Shown: one piece after another, positions 36,001-44,964 of the stretch
Numbering within the stretch: position 1 is the first letter of the stretch
Layout of the letters: the number at the start of each line of letters is the position of its first letter
Assembly (NCBI GenBank): GCA_000023405.1
Contig: CP001643.1
Location: forward strand, 372,001-436,000
Origin: Brachybacterium faecium DSM 4810
GTDB taxonomy: Bacteria; Actinomycetota; Actinomycetes; Actinomycetales; Dermabacteraceae
DNA length: 64,000 nt
Reading direction: 5' to 3'
Notes under the pieces: generated by a model
The model's input: the letters and a program-made list of their open reading frames with translations, nothing else
The model's database searches: none
What the model was told of the DNA's origin: nothing
Made by a program: the position numbers and the translations under genes

Positions 36001-36864
36001 ATGATGGGTTTCGCTGGTCAGAACATCGTGGTGGGGTATGACGACACCACCGCGGCGATGTCCGCCGTGCGCTGGGCGGCCGAGCTCGCGCGGGGCACGG
36101 ATTCCACGCTGCACCTCGTCCATGCCTGGACCTGGCCGCTGCTCGGCCAGGGAGTCTCCGGGATGCCGGTGATCGACCCGGCCGGCCCCCGCAACCAGGC
36201 CCGGAGGCTGCTCGACGACGCCGCCGAGCGCGTCGCCGCCGAGTTCCCGGACGTCCCGGTGAGCGCCGAGCTGCTCTCCGGCATGCCCAGGGAGGCGCTC
36301 GAGGAGATCTCCGGCCGCACGGACCTTCTGGTCGTGGGCACGCGCGGGCTGGGTGCCGTGCTGGGCGCGCTGCTGGGCTCGGTCAGCCGCGGCATCCTCC
36401 ACGACGCCGGCTGCCCGGTGGCCGTGATCCGCTCCGACCAGTTCCGGGCCGGGCCCGTGCTGTCCGGCTACGACGGCTCCGAGGCCGCGGGCGAGGCGGT
36501 CGACGAGGCCGCGGATCTCGCGGCGGCCTGGGGCGTGGTGCTGCGCGTGATCCACGTGCAGGCCGGAGCGCAGGGCTCCGCGGCGAGCGTCGCGGAGGCC
36601 TGGAGCGCGGGCAGCCGCTCGCGCGCCGTGCTCGACGAGGGGGTGGCGCGGGCGACCGCCCGCCACCCCGACCTCGAGGTCCAGTCCCGCATGGTCGAGG
36701 ACAGGACCGTCGCCGAGGGGCTGCTGAACGCCGCCGCCGGAGCGCGCATGCTGGTCATCGGCCACCGCGGGCTGAGCCGCGGGCGCTTCGGCTCGACCGC
36801 GCACGCGACCGTCCTCCACGCCACGGGCAATGTCACGGTGGTCCGGCAGAGCCCCCATGAGTGA
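36001..36864 (+). CDS. universal stress protein, tandem UspA domains
   Basis: A 287-residue cytoplasmic protein of two Usp domains. The first has the ATP-binding pattern GTRGLGAVLGALLGSVSRG before a final VAVI strand; the second has GHRGLSRGRFGSTAHA. ATG 36001 has a GGGAGG site with 5-base spacing. Tandem UspA proteins bind ATP and respond to hypoxia or stationary phase in related actinobacteria; the signal here is unknown. It precedes tRNA-Ser on the same strand. Confidence 0.92.
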   Translation: MMGFAGQNIVVGYDDTTAAMSAVRWAAELARGTDSTLHLVHAWTWPLLGQGVSGMPVIDPAGPRNQARRLLDDAAERVAAEFPDVPVSAELLSGMPREALEEISGRTDLLVVGTRGLGAVLGALLGSVSRGILHDAGCPVAVIRSDQFRAGPVLSGYDGSEAAGEAVDEAADLAAAWGVVLRVIHVQAGAQGSAASVAEAWSAGSRSRAVLDEGVARATARHPDLEVQSRMVEDRTVAEGLLNAAAGARMLVIGHRGLSRGRFGSTAHATVLHATGNVTVVRQSPHE

Positions 36865-36928
36865 CGTGACTCGCGCCGAGGGGTGCACGGTTTGAACGCG
36901 CACGGGCGCGGCGGTTAAGCTGTTCGAC

Positions 36929-37014
36929 GGTAGCGTGTCCGAGCGGCCGAAGGTGCATCACTCGAAATGATGTGTGGTTCATAGCCACCGCGGGTTCAAA
37001 TCCCGCCGCTACCG
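36929..37014 (+). tRNA. tRNA-Ser (anticodon CGA)
   Basis: A full class II cloverleaf: acceptor GGTAGCG/CGCTACC, D arm, anticodon stem CATCA/TGATG with loop CTCGAAA (anticodon CGA at 36963-36965, reading UCG), a long variable arm typical of tRNA-Ser, and T loop GGTTCAAATCC. Discriminator G at 37014; CCA is not encoded. A strong terminator follows. Confidence 0.95.
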
Positions 37015-37040
37015 CGCACGGCCTGCACTGACGTCAGGTC

Positions 37041-37078
37041 CACGAAGGCCCCCACCGATCGCGGTGGGGGCCTTCGTG
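37041..37078. terminator. bidirectional intrinsic terminator
   Basis: A perfect 17-bp stem (37041-37057 with 37062-37078) with a four-base loop atcg and AAGG/CCTT flanks. It lies between tRNA-Ser (plus) and ptsH (minus) and can serve both. Confidence 0.85.
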
Positions 37079-37114
37079 CATGTGCGGGGCCCGCGGCGAG
37101 CGCGGGCGGCGCGC

Positions 37115-37396
37115 TCAGCTGTTCTGGAACTCCTCGTCGAGGTTCCTCTCCAGCAGGGCGGCGAGCGTCTCGAGAGCCTCCTCGGCCCCCTCGCCCTCGG
37201 CGCGGAGCGTCACCTCATCGCCGTGCCCGACGTTCAGGGTGAGCAGCATGAGGATGCTGGAGGCCTTCACCGGGGCAGAGCTGCCCGTCTCGATGGTGAC
37301 GGCGACGGACTGCTCGCTGGCCGCCTGGGAGAAGATCGCGGCGGGGCGGGCATGGAGGCCGCTGGAGCTCGCGACCGTGACGGTACGTGCTGGCAT
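37115..37396 (-). CDS. ptsH: phosphocarrier protein HPr
   Basis: A 93-residue HPr. The phospho-histidine is in SGLHARPAA (about His15-16) and the regulatory Ser46 equivalent is in KASSILMLL, so both EI-dependent and HPr-kinase-type sites exist, although most actinobacteria lack HPr kinase. It passes phosphate from enzyme I to sugar-specific EIIA. No EI or EII gene lies in the window, so it is encoded away from its partners. ATG 37396 gives the standard length. Confidence 0.95.
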   Translation of the reverse strand: MPARTVTVASSSGLHARPAAIFSQAASEQSVAVTIETGSSAPVKASSILMLLTLNVGHGDEVTLRAEGEGAEEALETLAALLERNLDEEFQNS

Positions 37397-37575
37397 CTCG
37401 AACGCCTTTCTCGACGTGGTTCCCCACAGGGTAGCCCCGCGCGGTGCTCGGCGAAGAACCGACCGCGACCGGAGAGAAAGCTTACAGGCGTCCAGGAAGT
37501 CGTGGAGGATGTCGTCGCTGCGCACTACGGTGGTCGCCGTGCGTCAGGGGTGGCGCGCTGAGCGGCGGCCGGAGC

Positions 37576-38427
37576 TCAGCGGAACCCTCCGACCACGCCG
37601 GGGGAGTCGTATCCGGACATCCCCGGCGGCATGGTCATCTCGCTGCCCGGCCCGATCGCCTCGCGGCCCGCGTCGGTGAGCTCGAACCAGGCGATCATGT
37701 CCGGCCCCGGAGTGCGGCCGCCGATCGCGGTCCAGGTGGTGCCGATGTGCTCCACGATCTCCGCTGCGGGACGCTCCCAGGCCCGGAACCGGCCGCCGCT
37801 GACGAACCCTGCACGGAGCTCCCCGCGCACCAGGAGCCGCGCCAGCAGCACGGGCCCGCGCCGGGTGAACTCCTCCTCATCGAGCGCGCCGGCGCTCGCG
37901 AGCACCGCCACCACGTGCCCGGGATGCAGCCACTGCTCCCGGCCCAGCGCGAGCAGGCGCTCCTCGATCCCGCTGCGGGAGGAGGCGGCATGCTCGGCCA
38001 GCGCCGCGGGCGTGGCGTGGACCGGCGGCCCGGGAGACCGTGCGGTGAGCTCGCCCTCCGCCGAGACCACCAGCTGCGCTCCGCGCGGCCCGTCCAGCTG
38101 CCAGCGCGGCGCGGTGCTCAGGCGCAGCGGCGCCCGCCCCGTGTGCAGGGCGAGGTGGAGGCGCCCGTCGTGCATCTCGGCCCCGTGGATCGCTGCGGCC
38201 ACCACTCGCGGGTCGCGCAGCCCGACGGCGGCCGTGCGGTCGGCGGGGAGCTCCGGGCCGTCCAGCTCCTGGCTCCGCGAGTGCAGCACCCAGCCGCGCG
38301 CGGTGACCGTCCAGGTGCCGCGGGCGGCGACGCGCGTGTGGACGATCGTCTGCCCCCGCAGGGCGTCCAGCAGCGGATGGCCCTGCGGCAGGCCGCGACC
38401 GGGCAGGCCGGGCAGGAAGGAGCGCAT
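37576..38427 (-). CDS. hypothetical protein, 283 residues
   Basis: No family recognised. ATG 38427 sits six bases after a CAGGAT box, a likely leaderless start. The first ~120 residues look beta-rich (GQTIVHTRVAARGTWTVTA), the middle is helical with Leu/Glu-rich stretches, and the C-terminus ends in a Gly/Pro/Met-rich tail. There is no signal peptide or membrane segment. The N-terminal half could bind a small ligand, but I see no motif. It diverges from a TetR regulator with 70 bp between, so it may be that regulator's target. Confidence 0.75.
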   Translation of the reverse strand: MRSFLPGLPGRGLPQGHPLLDALRGQTIVHTRVAARGTWTVTARGWVLHSRSQELDGPELPADRTAAVGLRDPRVVAAAIHGAEMHDGRLHLALHTGRAPLRLSTAPRWQLDGPRGAQLVVSAEGELTARSPGPPVHATPAALAEHAASSRSGIEERLLALGREQWLHPGHVVAVLASAGALDEEEFTRRGPVLLARLLVRGELRAGFVSGGRFRAWERPAAEIVEHIGTTWTAIGGRTPGPDMIAWFELTDAGREAIGPGSEMTMPPGMSGYDSPGVVGGFR

Positions 38428-38485
38428 GGTCCCATCCTGCCGCACCGGGCCGGCATCGATGCAGGCCCCGACCATCCGGCGAGGC

Positions 38486-38491
38486 TACGAT
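38486..38491 (+). promoter_or_regulatory. -10 box of leaderless TetR promoter
   Basis: TACGAT, six bases, then the TetR ATG at 38498. The opposite-facing CAGGAT box for the hypothetical protein is at 38434-38439. Confidence 0.5.
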
Positions 38492-38497
38492 GACGCA

Positions 38498-39184
38498 ATG
38501 CCCAGCACGAGTGACCGCGCTCCGGATCCCCGCCCGGCACGGACCAAGGCCGCGATCTTCGCGGCCGCCCGTGCCCTCACCGCAGGCGACGGCGAAGTGA
38601 CCGTCAACGCCCTCGCCAAGCGCGCCGGCGTCAGCCGCGCCGCCTTCTACAGCCACTTCTCCGGCCTCGACGACCTGATGGGCGCGATGCTCCAGCAGAT
38701 GCTCGACACCGCCTGGACGCGCGGCACCGAGTTCAAGGACCAGGGCGAGCACGTCCACCAGCGGGTGCGCTTCGGCTACGGCATGCTGGCCGCGCACGTC
38801 GAGCGCCACCATGCCTTCCTGCGCGGGGCGCTGGACTGGAAGTTTTCCCACCGCACCTACATCGGCCTGCTGGACTCCCTGGTGGAGATGCACGTCGTGG
38901 CCGTCGACCGGCTGGGCGACGAGGTGCCCGCCCCGCTGCGCGGCGAGCCCTCCACGGCACGGGCCATCGCCGGGGCGGCGCTCGCGCTCGCCGTCCACTG
39001 GCTGGCCGAGACGGAGCAGCAGGCACGGGCCGAGGAGCCGCTGGACGCCACCGGCCTGCTGGAGACGCTGCTGCGCAACGCCCCGCCCTGGTACTCGGGC
39101 TTCAGCGCCGAGGAGCCGGTGCCGGCCGCGGAGCTGATGGAGGCCTGCCGCGCCGCCGGCGAGGACGCCGCCCCCACCGCCTGA
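38498..39184 (+). CDS. TetR/AcrR-family transcriptional regulator
   Basis: A 228-residue repressor-type protein. The N-terminal HTH (about 15-62) reads TKAAIFAAARALTAGDGEVTVNALAKRAGVSRAAFYSHFSG in outline, with the recognition helix at GVSRAAFYSHF. The C-terminal ~160 residues are a helical ligand-binding/dimer domain. Ligand unknown. It is divergent from the hypothetical gene at 37576-38427, the usual arrangement for a local repressor. Confidence 0.92.
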   Translation: MPSTSDRAPDPRPARTKAAIFAAARALTAGDGEVTVNALAKRAGVSRAAFYSHFSGLDDLMGAMLQQMLDTAWTRGTEFKDQGEHVHQRVRFGYGMLAAHVERHHAFLRGALDWKFSHRTYIGLLDSLVEMHVVAVDRLGDEVPAPLRGEPSTARAIAGAALALAVHWLAETEQQARAEEPLDATGLLETLLRNAPPWYSGFSAEEPVPAAELMEACRAAGEDAAPTA

Positions 39185-39290
39185 GGCGCCGCAGCCGCGG
39201 AGACCCGGGACCCTGGACCGATGCGCCCCGGGCCGGTGCTCGCCGGACTCGTGCTCGCCGGGCTGGTGCGTCCCGGGCCGGTGCGGTGGC

Positions 39291-40646
39291 TCAGCAGCTG
39301 CCGACGAGCCGCAGCAGCACCCGCGCCCCGAAGCGCACCGCCTCCACGGGCACCCGCTCGTCGACCCCGTGGAACAGGGGCGCGAAATCCAGATCGGCGG
39401 GCAGCTGGAGCGGCGCGAAGCCGTACCCGGTGATGCCCAGCGCGCTGAGGGGCTTGTTGTCGGTCCCCGCGCTCAGGCAGTAGGGGAGGATCCGCGAGCC
39501 CGGATCCTCCTGCTCGATCGCACCGGCCATCGCGTCGACCAGGGGCGACTCGCGGGGCGAGTCCACCGAGACCCCCACGTGGTCCACGATCACCTCGACG
39601 TACTCGCCGCTGAGCTCGTCGAGCAGGGCCAGCACCTCCTCCTGGTGCCCGGGCAGGAAGCGGCAGTCGAACCCGGCTTCCGCCGTCTGCGGGATGACGT
39701 TGACCTTGTACCCGCTCTCGAGCATGGTCAGATTCGCCGAGTCGCGCAGGGTGCCGGTGACGAAGTGGCGGGCCCCGCCGGTCAGCGGCAGGAACGCCCC
39801 GATGTCCTCCTCGTCCCAGCCGGTGCCCGTGATCTCGGTGATCCCGTCGAACAGGGCGCGCACGCTGGCGATGAACTCGATCGGGAAATCGTGCTCGTCG
39901 ATCGCGGTGATCGCGCGGGCGAGGCGCACGATGGCGTTCTCGTCGTTGGGGACCGAGCCGTGGCCGGCACGGCCATGGGCGCGCAGCCGCCCCCAGGCCA
40001 GGCTCTTCTCCGCCGTCTGCACCAGGTAGGCGCGCACGTCCTCGCCGGTGTCCTCCTCCGGCAGGGTGATCGAGTAGCCGCCCACCTCGCTGATCGCCTC
40101 GGTCATGCCCGCGAACAGCTCGGGGTGGTTCTCCACGAGCCACTGGGCGCCCCACACGGAGGCGTTCTCCTCGTCGGCGAAGAACGCGAACATCAGATCC
40201 CGCGGCGGCACCTGCCCGGTGCGGGCGAGGTGCCGGGCGACGGCGAGGATCATCCCCACCATGTCCTTCATGTCCACGGCGCCGCGGCCGTAGATCATGC
40301 CGTCGATGATCTCGGCGGCGAAGGGGTCCACCGACCAGTCCTCGGCGCGGGCGGGCACCACGTCGAGGTGGCCGTGCAGGATCAGCCCGCCGCGCGAGCT
40401 GTCCTCGCCGCGCAGGGTCACCAGAACGCTGGGGCGGCCCGGCGCGGATTCGATCACCGTCGGCTCGAGGCCCACCTCGCGCAGCCGCTCGACCACGTAC
40501 TCGGCGGCCTCGCTCTCCCCCTTGCCCCAGGTGGCCGGATCGTTCCCGCCGAAGTTCGTGGTGTCGATGCGGATCAGCTCGCGGGTGAAGCGCACGGCCT
40601 CGTCCTGCAGCGCGGTGAGCTCATCGGCGGTGGCGGCGATCGGCAT
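39291..40646 (-). CDS. M20/M25/M40-family metallopeptidase
   Basis: A 451-residue zinc amidohydrolase/peptidase. Metal ligands are visible: HGHLDVVP (first His and Asp), GRGAVDMKD (bridging Asp), the catalytic/ligand Glu pair in ADEENA, and the C-terminal His in PLFHGVDERVP. The dimerisation lid lies between about 200 and 320 (AHGRAGHGSVPN starts it). Dipeptidase, succinyl-DAP desuccinylase-like or acyl-amino-acid hydrolase activities are all possible; length fits the M20 dipeptidase group. Cytoplasmic. Confidence 0.92.
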   Translation of the reverse strand: MPIAATADELTALQDEAVRFTRELIRIDTTNFGGNDPATWGKGESEAAEYVVERLREVGLEPTVIESAPGRPSVLVTLRGEDSSRGGLILHGHLDVVPARAEDWSVDPFAAEIIDGMIYGRGAVDMKDMVGMILAVARHLARTGQVPPRDLMFAFFADEENASVWGAQWLVENHPELFAGMTEAISEVGGYSITLPEEDTGEDVRAYLVQTAEKSLAWGRLRAHGRAGHGSVPNDENAIVRLARAITAIDEHDFPIEFIASVRALFDGITEITGTGWDEEDIGAFLPLTGGARHFVTGTLRDSANLTMLESGYKVNVIPQTAEAGFDCRFLPGHQEEVLALLDELSGEYVEVIVDHVGVSVDSPRESPLVDAMAGAIEQEDPGSRILPYCLSAGTDNKPLSALGITGYGFAPLQLPADLDFAPLFHGVDERVPVEAVRFGARVLLRLVGSC

Positions 40647-40731
40647 GCCGGGGTCCTCCTCGAGGTCGGGGAGGTCTCACCGTACTCGTCGGCCCCGGCC
40701 GGGGCGCGGCAGAGGTCATGCTGGGACACGG

Positions 40732-40769
40732 ACGGCGCGGAGACCCCCGTGAGGGGGCCGCCGCGCCGT
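40732..40769. terminator. hairpin downstream of dps
   Basis: ACGGCGCGG (40732-40740) pairs with CCGCGCCGT (40761-40769), with an inner CCCCC-gtga-GGGGG helix and small internal loops. It lies 85 bp after the dps stop and before the peptidase gene on the same strand. No T-run. Confidence 0.6.
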
Positions 40770-40853
40770 GCGGGTCAGGGCCGAACGGGCCGGGAAGACC
40801 GGCAATGGGCGTCAGGCCGAGGCGGTCGGGCCGACGCTGTCAGGCCCGGGAGC

Positions 40854-41345
40854 TCAGGCTCGGCCGCCTTCGAGGTGGGCCCGCATGAACCACTGGAACT
40901 TCTCGAGCTCGGCGGTCTGGCTGATGAGCATGTCCTCGGTGATCGGGTCGAGCTCGCCGGCGAGCGTGATGGCCTTGCGGTTCGAGGAGACGATCCCGTC
41001 GTAGACGGCATCCAGCGCCGTGAGGTGTTCCTGCGAATCGGCCTTGCCGAGCGTGTAGTCGGACCAGGCGCGGTCGGCGACCAGGCGGCCGGGGGTGCCC
41101 ACCGGCGAGGCGCCCAGCTGGGCGATGCGCTCGGCGATGTCGTCCGCGTAGCCGCGCACCAGCTCGACCTGCGGGTCGAGCATCTCGTGCACCGCGATGA
41201 AGCGGGAGCCGATGACGTTCCAGTGCGCATGCTTGAGGGTGAGGTGCAGATCGTTCATCGCATGCAGGCGGTCCTGGAGGGACTCGACGAGCCGGACGGA
41301 GTCGTCCGTGCCGAGGCCGGGGACGGTGTACGCGAGGTCAGCCAT
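40854..41345 (-). CDS. dps: Dps/ferritin-like DNA-protection protein
   Basis: A 163-residue four-helix bundle. The inter-subunit ferroxidase ligands are seen in LKHAHWNVIG (His) and HEMLDPQVELV (Asp/Glu). Dps dodecamers oxidise ferrous iron with peroxide, store it and protect DNA. ATG 41345 has an AGGAG site five bases away; an upstream GTG would add 11 residues. The N-terminus is short, with few basic residues for DNA binding. Divergent from the hypothetical gene at 41497. Confidence 0.93.
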   Translation of the reverse strand: MADLAYTVPGLGTDDSVRLVESLQDRLHAMNDLHLTLKHAHWNVIGSRFIAVHEMLDPQVELVRGYADDIAERIAQLGASPVGTPGRLVADRAWSDYTLGKADSQEHLTALDAVYDGIVSSNRKAITLAGELDPITEDMLISQTAELEKFQWFMRAHLEGGRA

Positions 41346-41496
41346 GTCATCTCCTGAGGATCGAGGCCGGGGTGGCACCCCTCATTGTGTCCCGTCTCCG
41401 CCCGGAAGGGCAGGACGATCCTCCTGCCGGTGCGGCGGAAGGGCCGGGTCCGTACGATGGGCACAGGTTCAACCCGCTCCTGCAGGAGGTGCGCCG

Positions 41497-42309
41497 ATGG
41501 TGCAGATCTTCACGCTCCGAGAGCGGCTCGCCGCGCTCCCGACCACCGTGCGTCGCCGTGCCGGCGCCGCGACCTTCCGGGCCGCGGTCGTGGGGGATGC
41601 CCGCGCCGTCGCGCCGGAGATCCCCCGTGACGCGGAGGCCGGCCACCTCGAGCGCGCCGCCCGCCGCCTGCTGCGCCGCGCCGCGCAGGACGAGTTCGCC
41701 CGCGAGGGGGTGGCCCGTGTGCCGCTGCCGCCGGAGACCGCCGGACGGGCCGAGCTGCGGCGGGCCGATATCGCCGGGGATGCGAGCTTCCACGCTTTCG
41801 TGGAGGACGTGCTCAGCGCGGTGGACATCGCCCCCAGCCCGCTGGAGCGGGAGGACGCCGTCGCCCTGCGCGACGCCCGCGACTCCTCCGACGCCTACGG
41901 CCTCTCGCCCGAAGCCGCCTCGGATCTCGCCTCCTACCTGCTGGGCCGCGCCTTCGCGCTCTCGGAGACCGGCGAGGAGATCGCGGAGTACCTCGAGGAG
42001 CAGTCGGCAGTGATCCGGCAGGACGTGCGCGACACGCTCGTGCGCCAGGTGCGGGTGCCGCTCGAGCTGAAGGTGGCCCGCGAGCGGCACCGCCGGTTCG
42101 AGGCCGGGGAGGGCCCGATCCTCGCGGACGACGGAGACGACATCGACGAGGACGGATCGGACCTGTCGGGGCGCGCCCGGGCAGCGTTCGAGTTCGCGCA
42201 GAACGAGGCGGGACGCGCCGCCTTCGGGGCGCTGCGCACGGGCGCGGCGAAGGCGTACGAGAAGTACGGCCATCCGCGCACCCCGCCCCCGCCCCCGCCG
42301 CCGCGCTGA
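41497..42309 (+). CDS. hypothetical protein, 270 residues, charged and helical
   Basis: No family recognised. ATG 41497 has a strong AGGAGGT site; TACGAT at about 41453-41458 could be its -10. The sequence is very rich in Arg, Ala and Glu, mostly predicted helical (RAARRLLRRAAQDEFAREG), with a central acidic DDGDDIDEDGSDL patch and a C-terminal run of seven prolines before the last Arg. No signal or membrane segment. It may be an adaptor or nucleoid-associated protein, but nothing proves this. A strong terminator follows. Confidence 0.75.
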   Translation: MVQIFTLRERLAALPTTVRRRAGAATFRAAVVGDARAVAPEIPRDAEAGHLERAARRLLRRAAQDEFAREGVARVPLPPETAGRAELRRADIAGDASFHAFVEDVLSAVDIAPSPLEREDAVALRDARDSSDAYGLSPEAASDLASYLLGRAFALSETGEEIAEYLEEQSAVIRQDVRDTLVRQVRVPLELKVARERHRRFEAGEGPILADDGDDIDEDGSDLSGRARAAFEFAQNEAGRAAFGALRTGAAKAYEKYGHPRTPPPPPPPR

Positions 42310-42335
42310 CCCGGCCTGGGACGCTGCGGGAATGC

Positions 42336-42372
42336 AGTGCGGCGCCGCCCCGGTCGGGGACGGCGCCGCACT
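42336..42372. terminator. bidirectional terminator between convergent genes
   Basis: AGTGCGGCGCCG (42336-42347) pairs perfectly with CGGCGCCGCACT (42361-42372), with an inner CCCC-ggtc-GGGG helix. It separates the hypothetical gene (plus) from sufE (minus). Confidence 0.8.
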
Positions 42373-42394
42373 CAGCAGGTCGGGGACGGGCGGG

Positions 42395-42847
42395 TCAGGC
42401 TCCGGCCTTCTCCGCCAGCTGCCGCTTGATCCGCACCAGCATCCCGGCCATGCCGTTCAGACGCAGCGGGCTGACCACCTCGGCCAGGCCCAGCGCACCG
42501 GTGACGGACTCCGGGGTGTCGATCACCTCGCCCACGGTGCGGCCGTCGAGCGCCTCCGCGAGGATCGCGGCGAAGCCGCGCGTCGTCGGCGCCTCCGGCG
42601 GGGCGGAGAAGAACAGGTGCGCGGTCGCGTCACGACCCGTGCCCTCCACCTCCGTGACGAGGAAGATCGGCGACTGGCACTCGGGCACCGGCTCCAGCAG
42701 CTCGGGATGCTCGGCATAGCGCTCCGGCAGCGCCGGCAGGCCCTGGGAGAACTCCAGCAGCAGCTGCAGGCGATCCCGCCCGGACAGGGCGTGGAAATCC
42801 TCCGCGATCTCGGCGAAGGCCTCGGGCAGGGCGGTGCTCTCGCTCAT
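42395..42847 (-). CDS. sufE: SufE family sulfur acceptor
   Basis: A 150-residue SufE-like protein. The acceptor cysteine is in [10 protein letters not shown] (about 57), and the surrounding [14 protein letters not shown] and [14 protein letters not shown] ([13 protein letters not shown]) segments fit the fold. It takes persulfide sulfur from a cysteine desulfurase for Fe-S assembly. Its ATG overlaps the rhodanese stop by 4 bp, so here it is paired with a sulfurtransferase rather than sufS; the pair is common in actinobacteria. Confidence 0.92.
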   Translation of the reverse strand: MSESTALPEAFAEIAEDFHALSGRDRLQLLLEFSQGLPALPERYAEHPELLEPVPECQSPIFLVTEVEGTGRDATAHLFFSAPPEAPTTRGFAAILAEALDGRTVGEVIDTPESVTGALGLAEVVSPLRLNGMAGMLVRIKRQLAEKAGA

Positions 42848-43758
42848 CGGGCGGGGACCTCACCCGGCTCGGTGCCCTGCGCGATCGGCAGGCGCACGGC
42901 GTTGCCCCACTCGGTCCAGGAGCCGTCGTAGTTGCGCACGTTCTCGAAGCCCAGCAGGTAGGTGAGCACGAACCAGGTGTGCGCCGAGCGCTCACCGATC
43001 CGGCAGTACACGATCGTCGGCTCGGCCGTGTCGAAGCCCAGCTCGTCCTGGTAGATCTCCTGCAGCTCGGCACGCGGCTTGAAGCGGCCGTCCGCCGCGG
43101 CGGCGCGGGCCCACGGGACCGAGCGGGCGGTGGGGATGTGCCCGCCGCGGACGGTGCCCTCCTGCGGGTAGTCCGGCATGTGGGTGCGCTCGCCGGTGTA
43201 CTCCTGCGGGGAGCGCACGTCGATCAGCGGGCCGCCGAGCACCTCGAGCACGTCCTCGCGGTAGGCGCGGATCGGGGCGTCCTCCCGCTGCACCACGGGA
43301 TAGCCGGTGGTGGCGGAGGGCTTGCCCTCCTCGGAGGTGGTCATCTCGCGGCCCTCGGCCTCCCAGGCGGCGCGGCCGCCGTCGAGCAGGCGCACGTCCT
43401 GATGGCCGAACAGCTCGAACACCCACAGGGCGTACGCGGCCCACCAGTTCGACTTGTCGCCGTAGATCACCACGGTGGTCTCCCGGGTGATGCCGGAGGC
43501 GTCCATGAGCTTCGCGAAGCCCTCCCCGTCGACGTAGTCGCGGGTGACGGGATCGTTGAGGTCGAGGTGCCAGTCGATCTTCACCGCGCCGGGGATGTGG
43601 CCGGTCTCGTAGAGCAGCACGTCCTCATCGGATTCGACGACGACGAGATCCGCGGGACGACCGGCGGCGAGCTGATCGGCGAGCCACTGCGTGGTCACGA
43701 GCTTCTCGGGCCGGGCGTAGTCCTGCAGCGCAGGAGTCGGGTCAGCAGGAACGGTCAT
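42844..43758 (-). CDS. thiosulfate sulfurtransferase (tandem rhodanese)
   Basis: A 304-residue protein of two rhodanese domains. The C-terminal catalytic loop is [12 protein letters not shown] with the persulfide Cys (about 251) and the CRxGxR pattern; the N-terminal domain (about 20-140) is the inactive structural copy with [10 protein letters not shown] in the matching place. It transfers sulfane sulfur from thiosulfate or mercaptopyruvate to an acceptor, plausibly SufE encoded next. The 216-bp gap upstream holds nothing I recognise. Confidence 0.93.
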   Translation of the reverse strand: MTVPADPTPALQDYARPEKLVTTQWLADQLAAGRPADLVVVESDEDVLLYETGHIPGAVKIDWHLDLNDPVTRDYVDGEGFAKLMDASGITRETTVVIYGDKSNWWAAYALWVFELFGHQDVRLLDGGRAAWEAEGREMTTSEEGKPSATTGYPVVQREDAPIRAYREDVLEVLGGPLIDVRSPQEYTGERTHMPDYPQEGTVRGGHIPTARSVPWARAAAADGRFKPRAELQEIYQDELGFDTAEPTIVYCRIGERSAHTWFVLTYLLGFENVRNYDGSWTEWGNAVRLPIAQGTEPGEVPAR

Positions 43759-43974
43759 CAGTTCACCTTTCGACGGTCGATGGCAAGCGGCGTGTACCCC
43801 CAGTCTGTCACCGAGCGCCGCGGGATGGCGCTCACCGTGGTCCGCCCCACCATTGCAGGACCCACCTCGTGCTCCCGGCGTGCCCTCACGGCCGCCACGG
43901 ACCCGAGGCGCGCAGACGGCATGAGCGTCGTTCCGCTGCGGTGGGGCGCGGCGCCGGGGACGGGGTCCGAGCCC

Positions 43975-44964
43975 TCAGGAGGCGAAGGCGGCGAAGGAGG
44001 CGCGCCGCGCCTCCGGGCTCGCCTCCTCCGCGAGCAGCAGCTGCAGCAGCAGGCGCGCCTTCGCCGCGGGCAGCAGGCCCGCCATCACGGCACCGGCCTC
44101 GAGCAGATCCACCTCCGAGCCGGGGTAGGCGTAGTGGTGGGTCGAGGTGCCGCCCGTCCCCGGCCGGGCCGCGACCACGACGGGCACGCCGGCGGCGAGC
44201 AGGCGGCGCAGGCGCGGCATCGCCGCGGGGGAGACGTGCCCCATCCCCACCCCGGCGACGACGAGGCCGCGCAGCTCCTCGGCCGGCAGATGGTCCAGCA
44301 GCGAGAGGTCCTCGTCGAGGCCGGCGGTCAGCACCGGCACCGCGGGCAGACGATCCGGCAGGGAGCCCGGGCAGCGGGCGGCGCGGGGCAGCGGGCGCTG
44401 CAGCAGGCGCAGATCATCCTGCGCGACGATCGCGAGCGGGCCCGACGGCACGGACGCGAAGGCGGAGACGGAGCGGGAGGAGGCCTTCGTGACCCGGTCC
44501 GCGAGGTGCGCGTGGCCGTCGAACACCACCAGCACGCCGAGCCCGCGGGCGGACGGCGCCGTCGCGGTGCGCACCGCATCGCGCAGGTTCGCGGGCCCGT
44601 CGGCACCCACGTCGCTCGCCGGGCGCATCGCCCCGGTCACCACCAGCGGCGCCTCCCGGTCCCAGCAGCGCTCGAGCACGAACGCGGTCTCCTCGAGGGT
44701 GTCGGTGCCGTGGGTGAGCACCACCCCGCTCGCACCCCCGTCGACCGCCGCGCGGGCCTGCTCGAGCACGGCCCGCAGATGGTGGGGGCGCACATCGGAG
44801 GAGGACACGTTCGCGAGCGGGACGGGCGTCAGCTCCACCTCGCCCGCGGCCGTGGCGAGCAGACGCTCGCCGGCGCCGTCGTCGGGCCGGGCCCCGGCCC
44901 CCGAGGCGTCCTGCGTCATGAAGATCGTCCCGCCCAGGGACAGCAGCGCGACCCGCGGGCTCAC
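43975..44964 (-). CDS. L-asparaginase (type I/II family)
   Basis: A 329-residue amidohydrolase. The two catalytic Thr motifs are visible: LGGTIFMT (nucleophile Thr, about 12) and LTHGTDTLEETAF (about 94-100). Later GPANLRDAVRTA and VVAGVGMGHV match the family. No signal peptide, so cytoplasmic. It hydrolyses asparagine to aspartate and ammonia. GTG 44964 overlaps the SRPBCC gene stop (GTGA), so the two are translationally coupled. Confidence 0.92.
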   Translation of the reverse strand: MSPRVALLSLGGTIFMTQDASGAGARPDDGAGERLLATAAGEVELTPVPLANVSSSDVRPHHLRAVLEQARAAVDGGASGVVLTHGTDTLEETAFVLERCWDREAPLVVTGAMRPASDVGADGPANLRDAVRTATAPSARGLGVLVVFDGHAHLADRVTKASSRSVSAFASVPSGPLAIVAQDDLRLLQRPLPRAARCPGSLPDRLPAVPVLTAGLDEDLSLLDHLPAEELRGLVVAGVGMGHVSPAAMPRLRRLLAAGVPVVVAARPGTGGTSTHHYAYPGSEVDLLEAGAVMAGLLPAAKARLLLQLLLAEEASPEARRASFAAFAS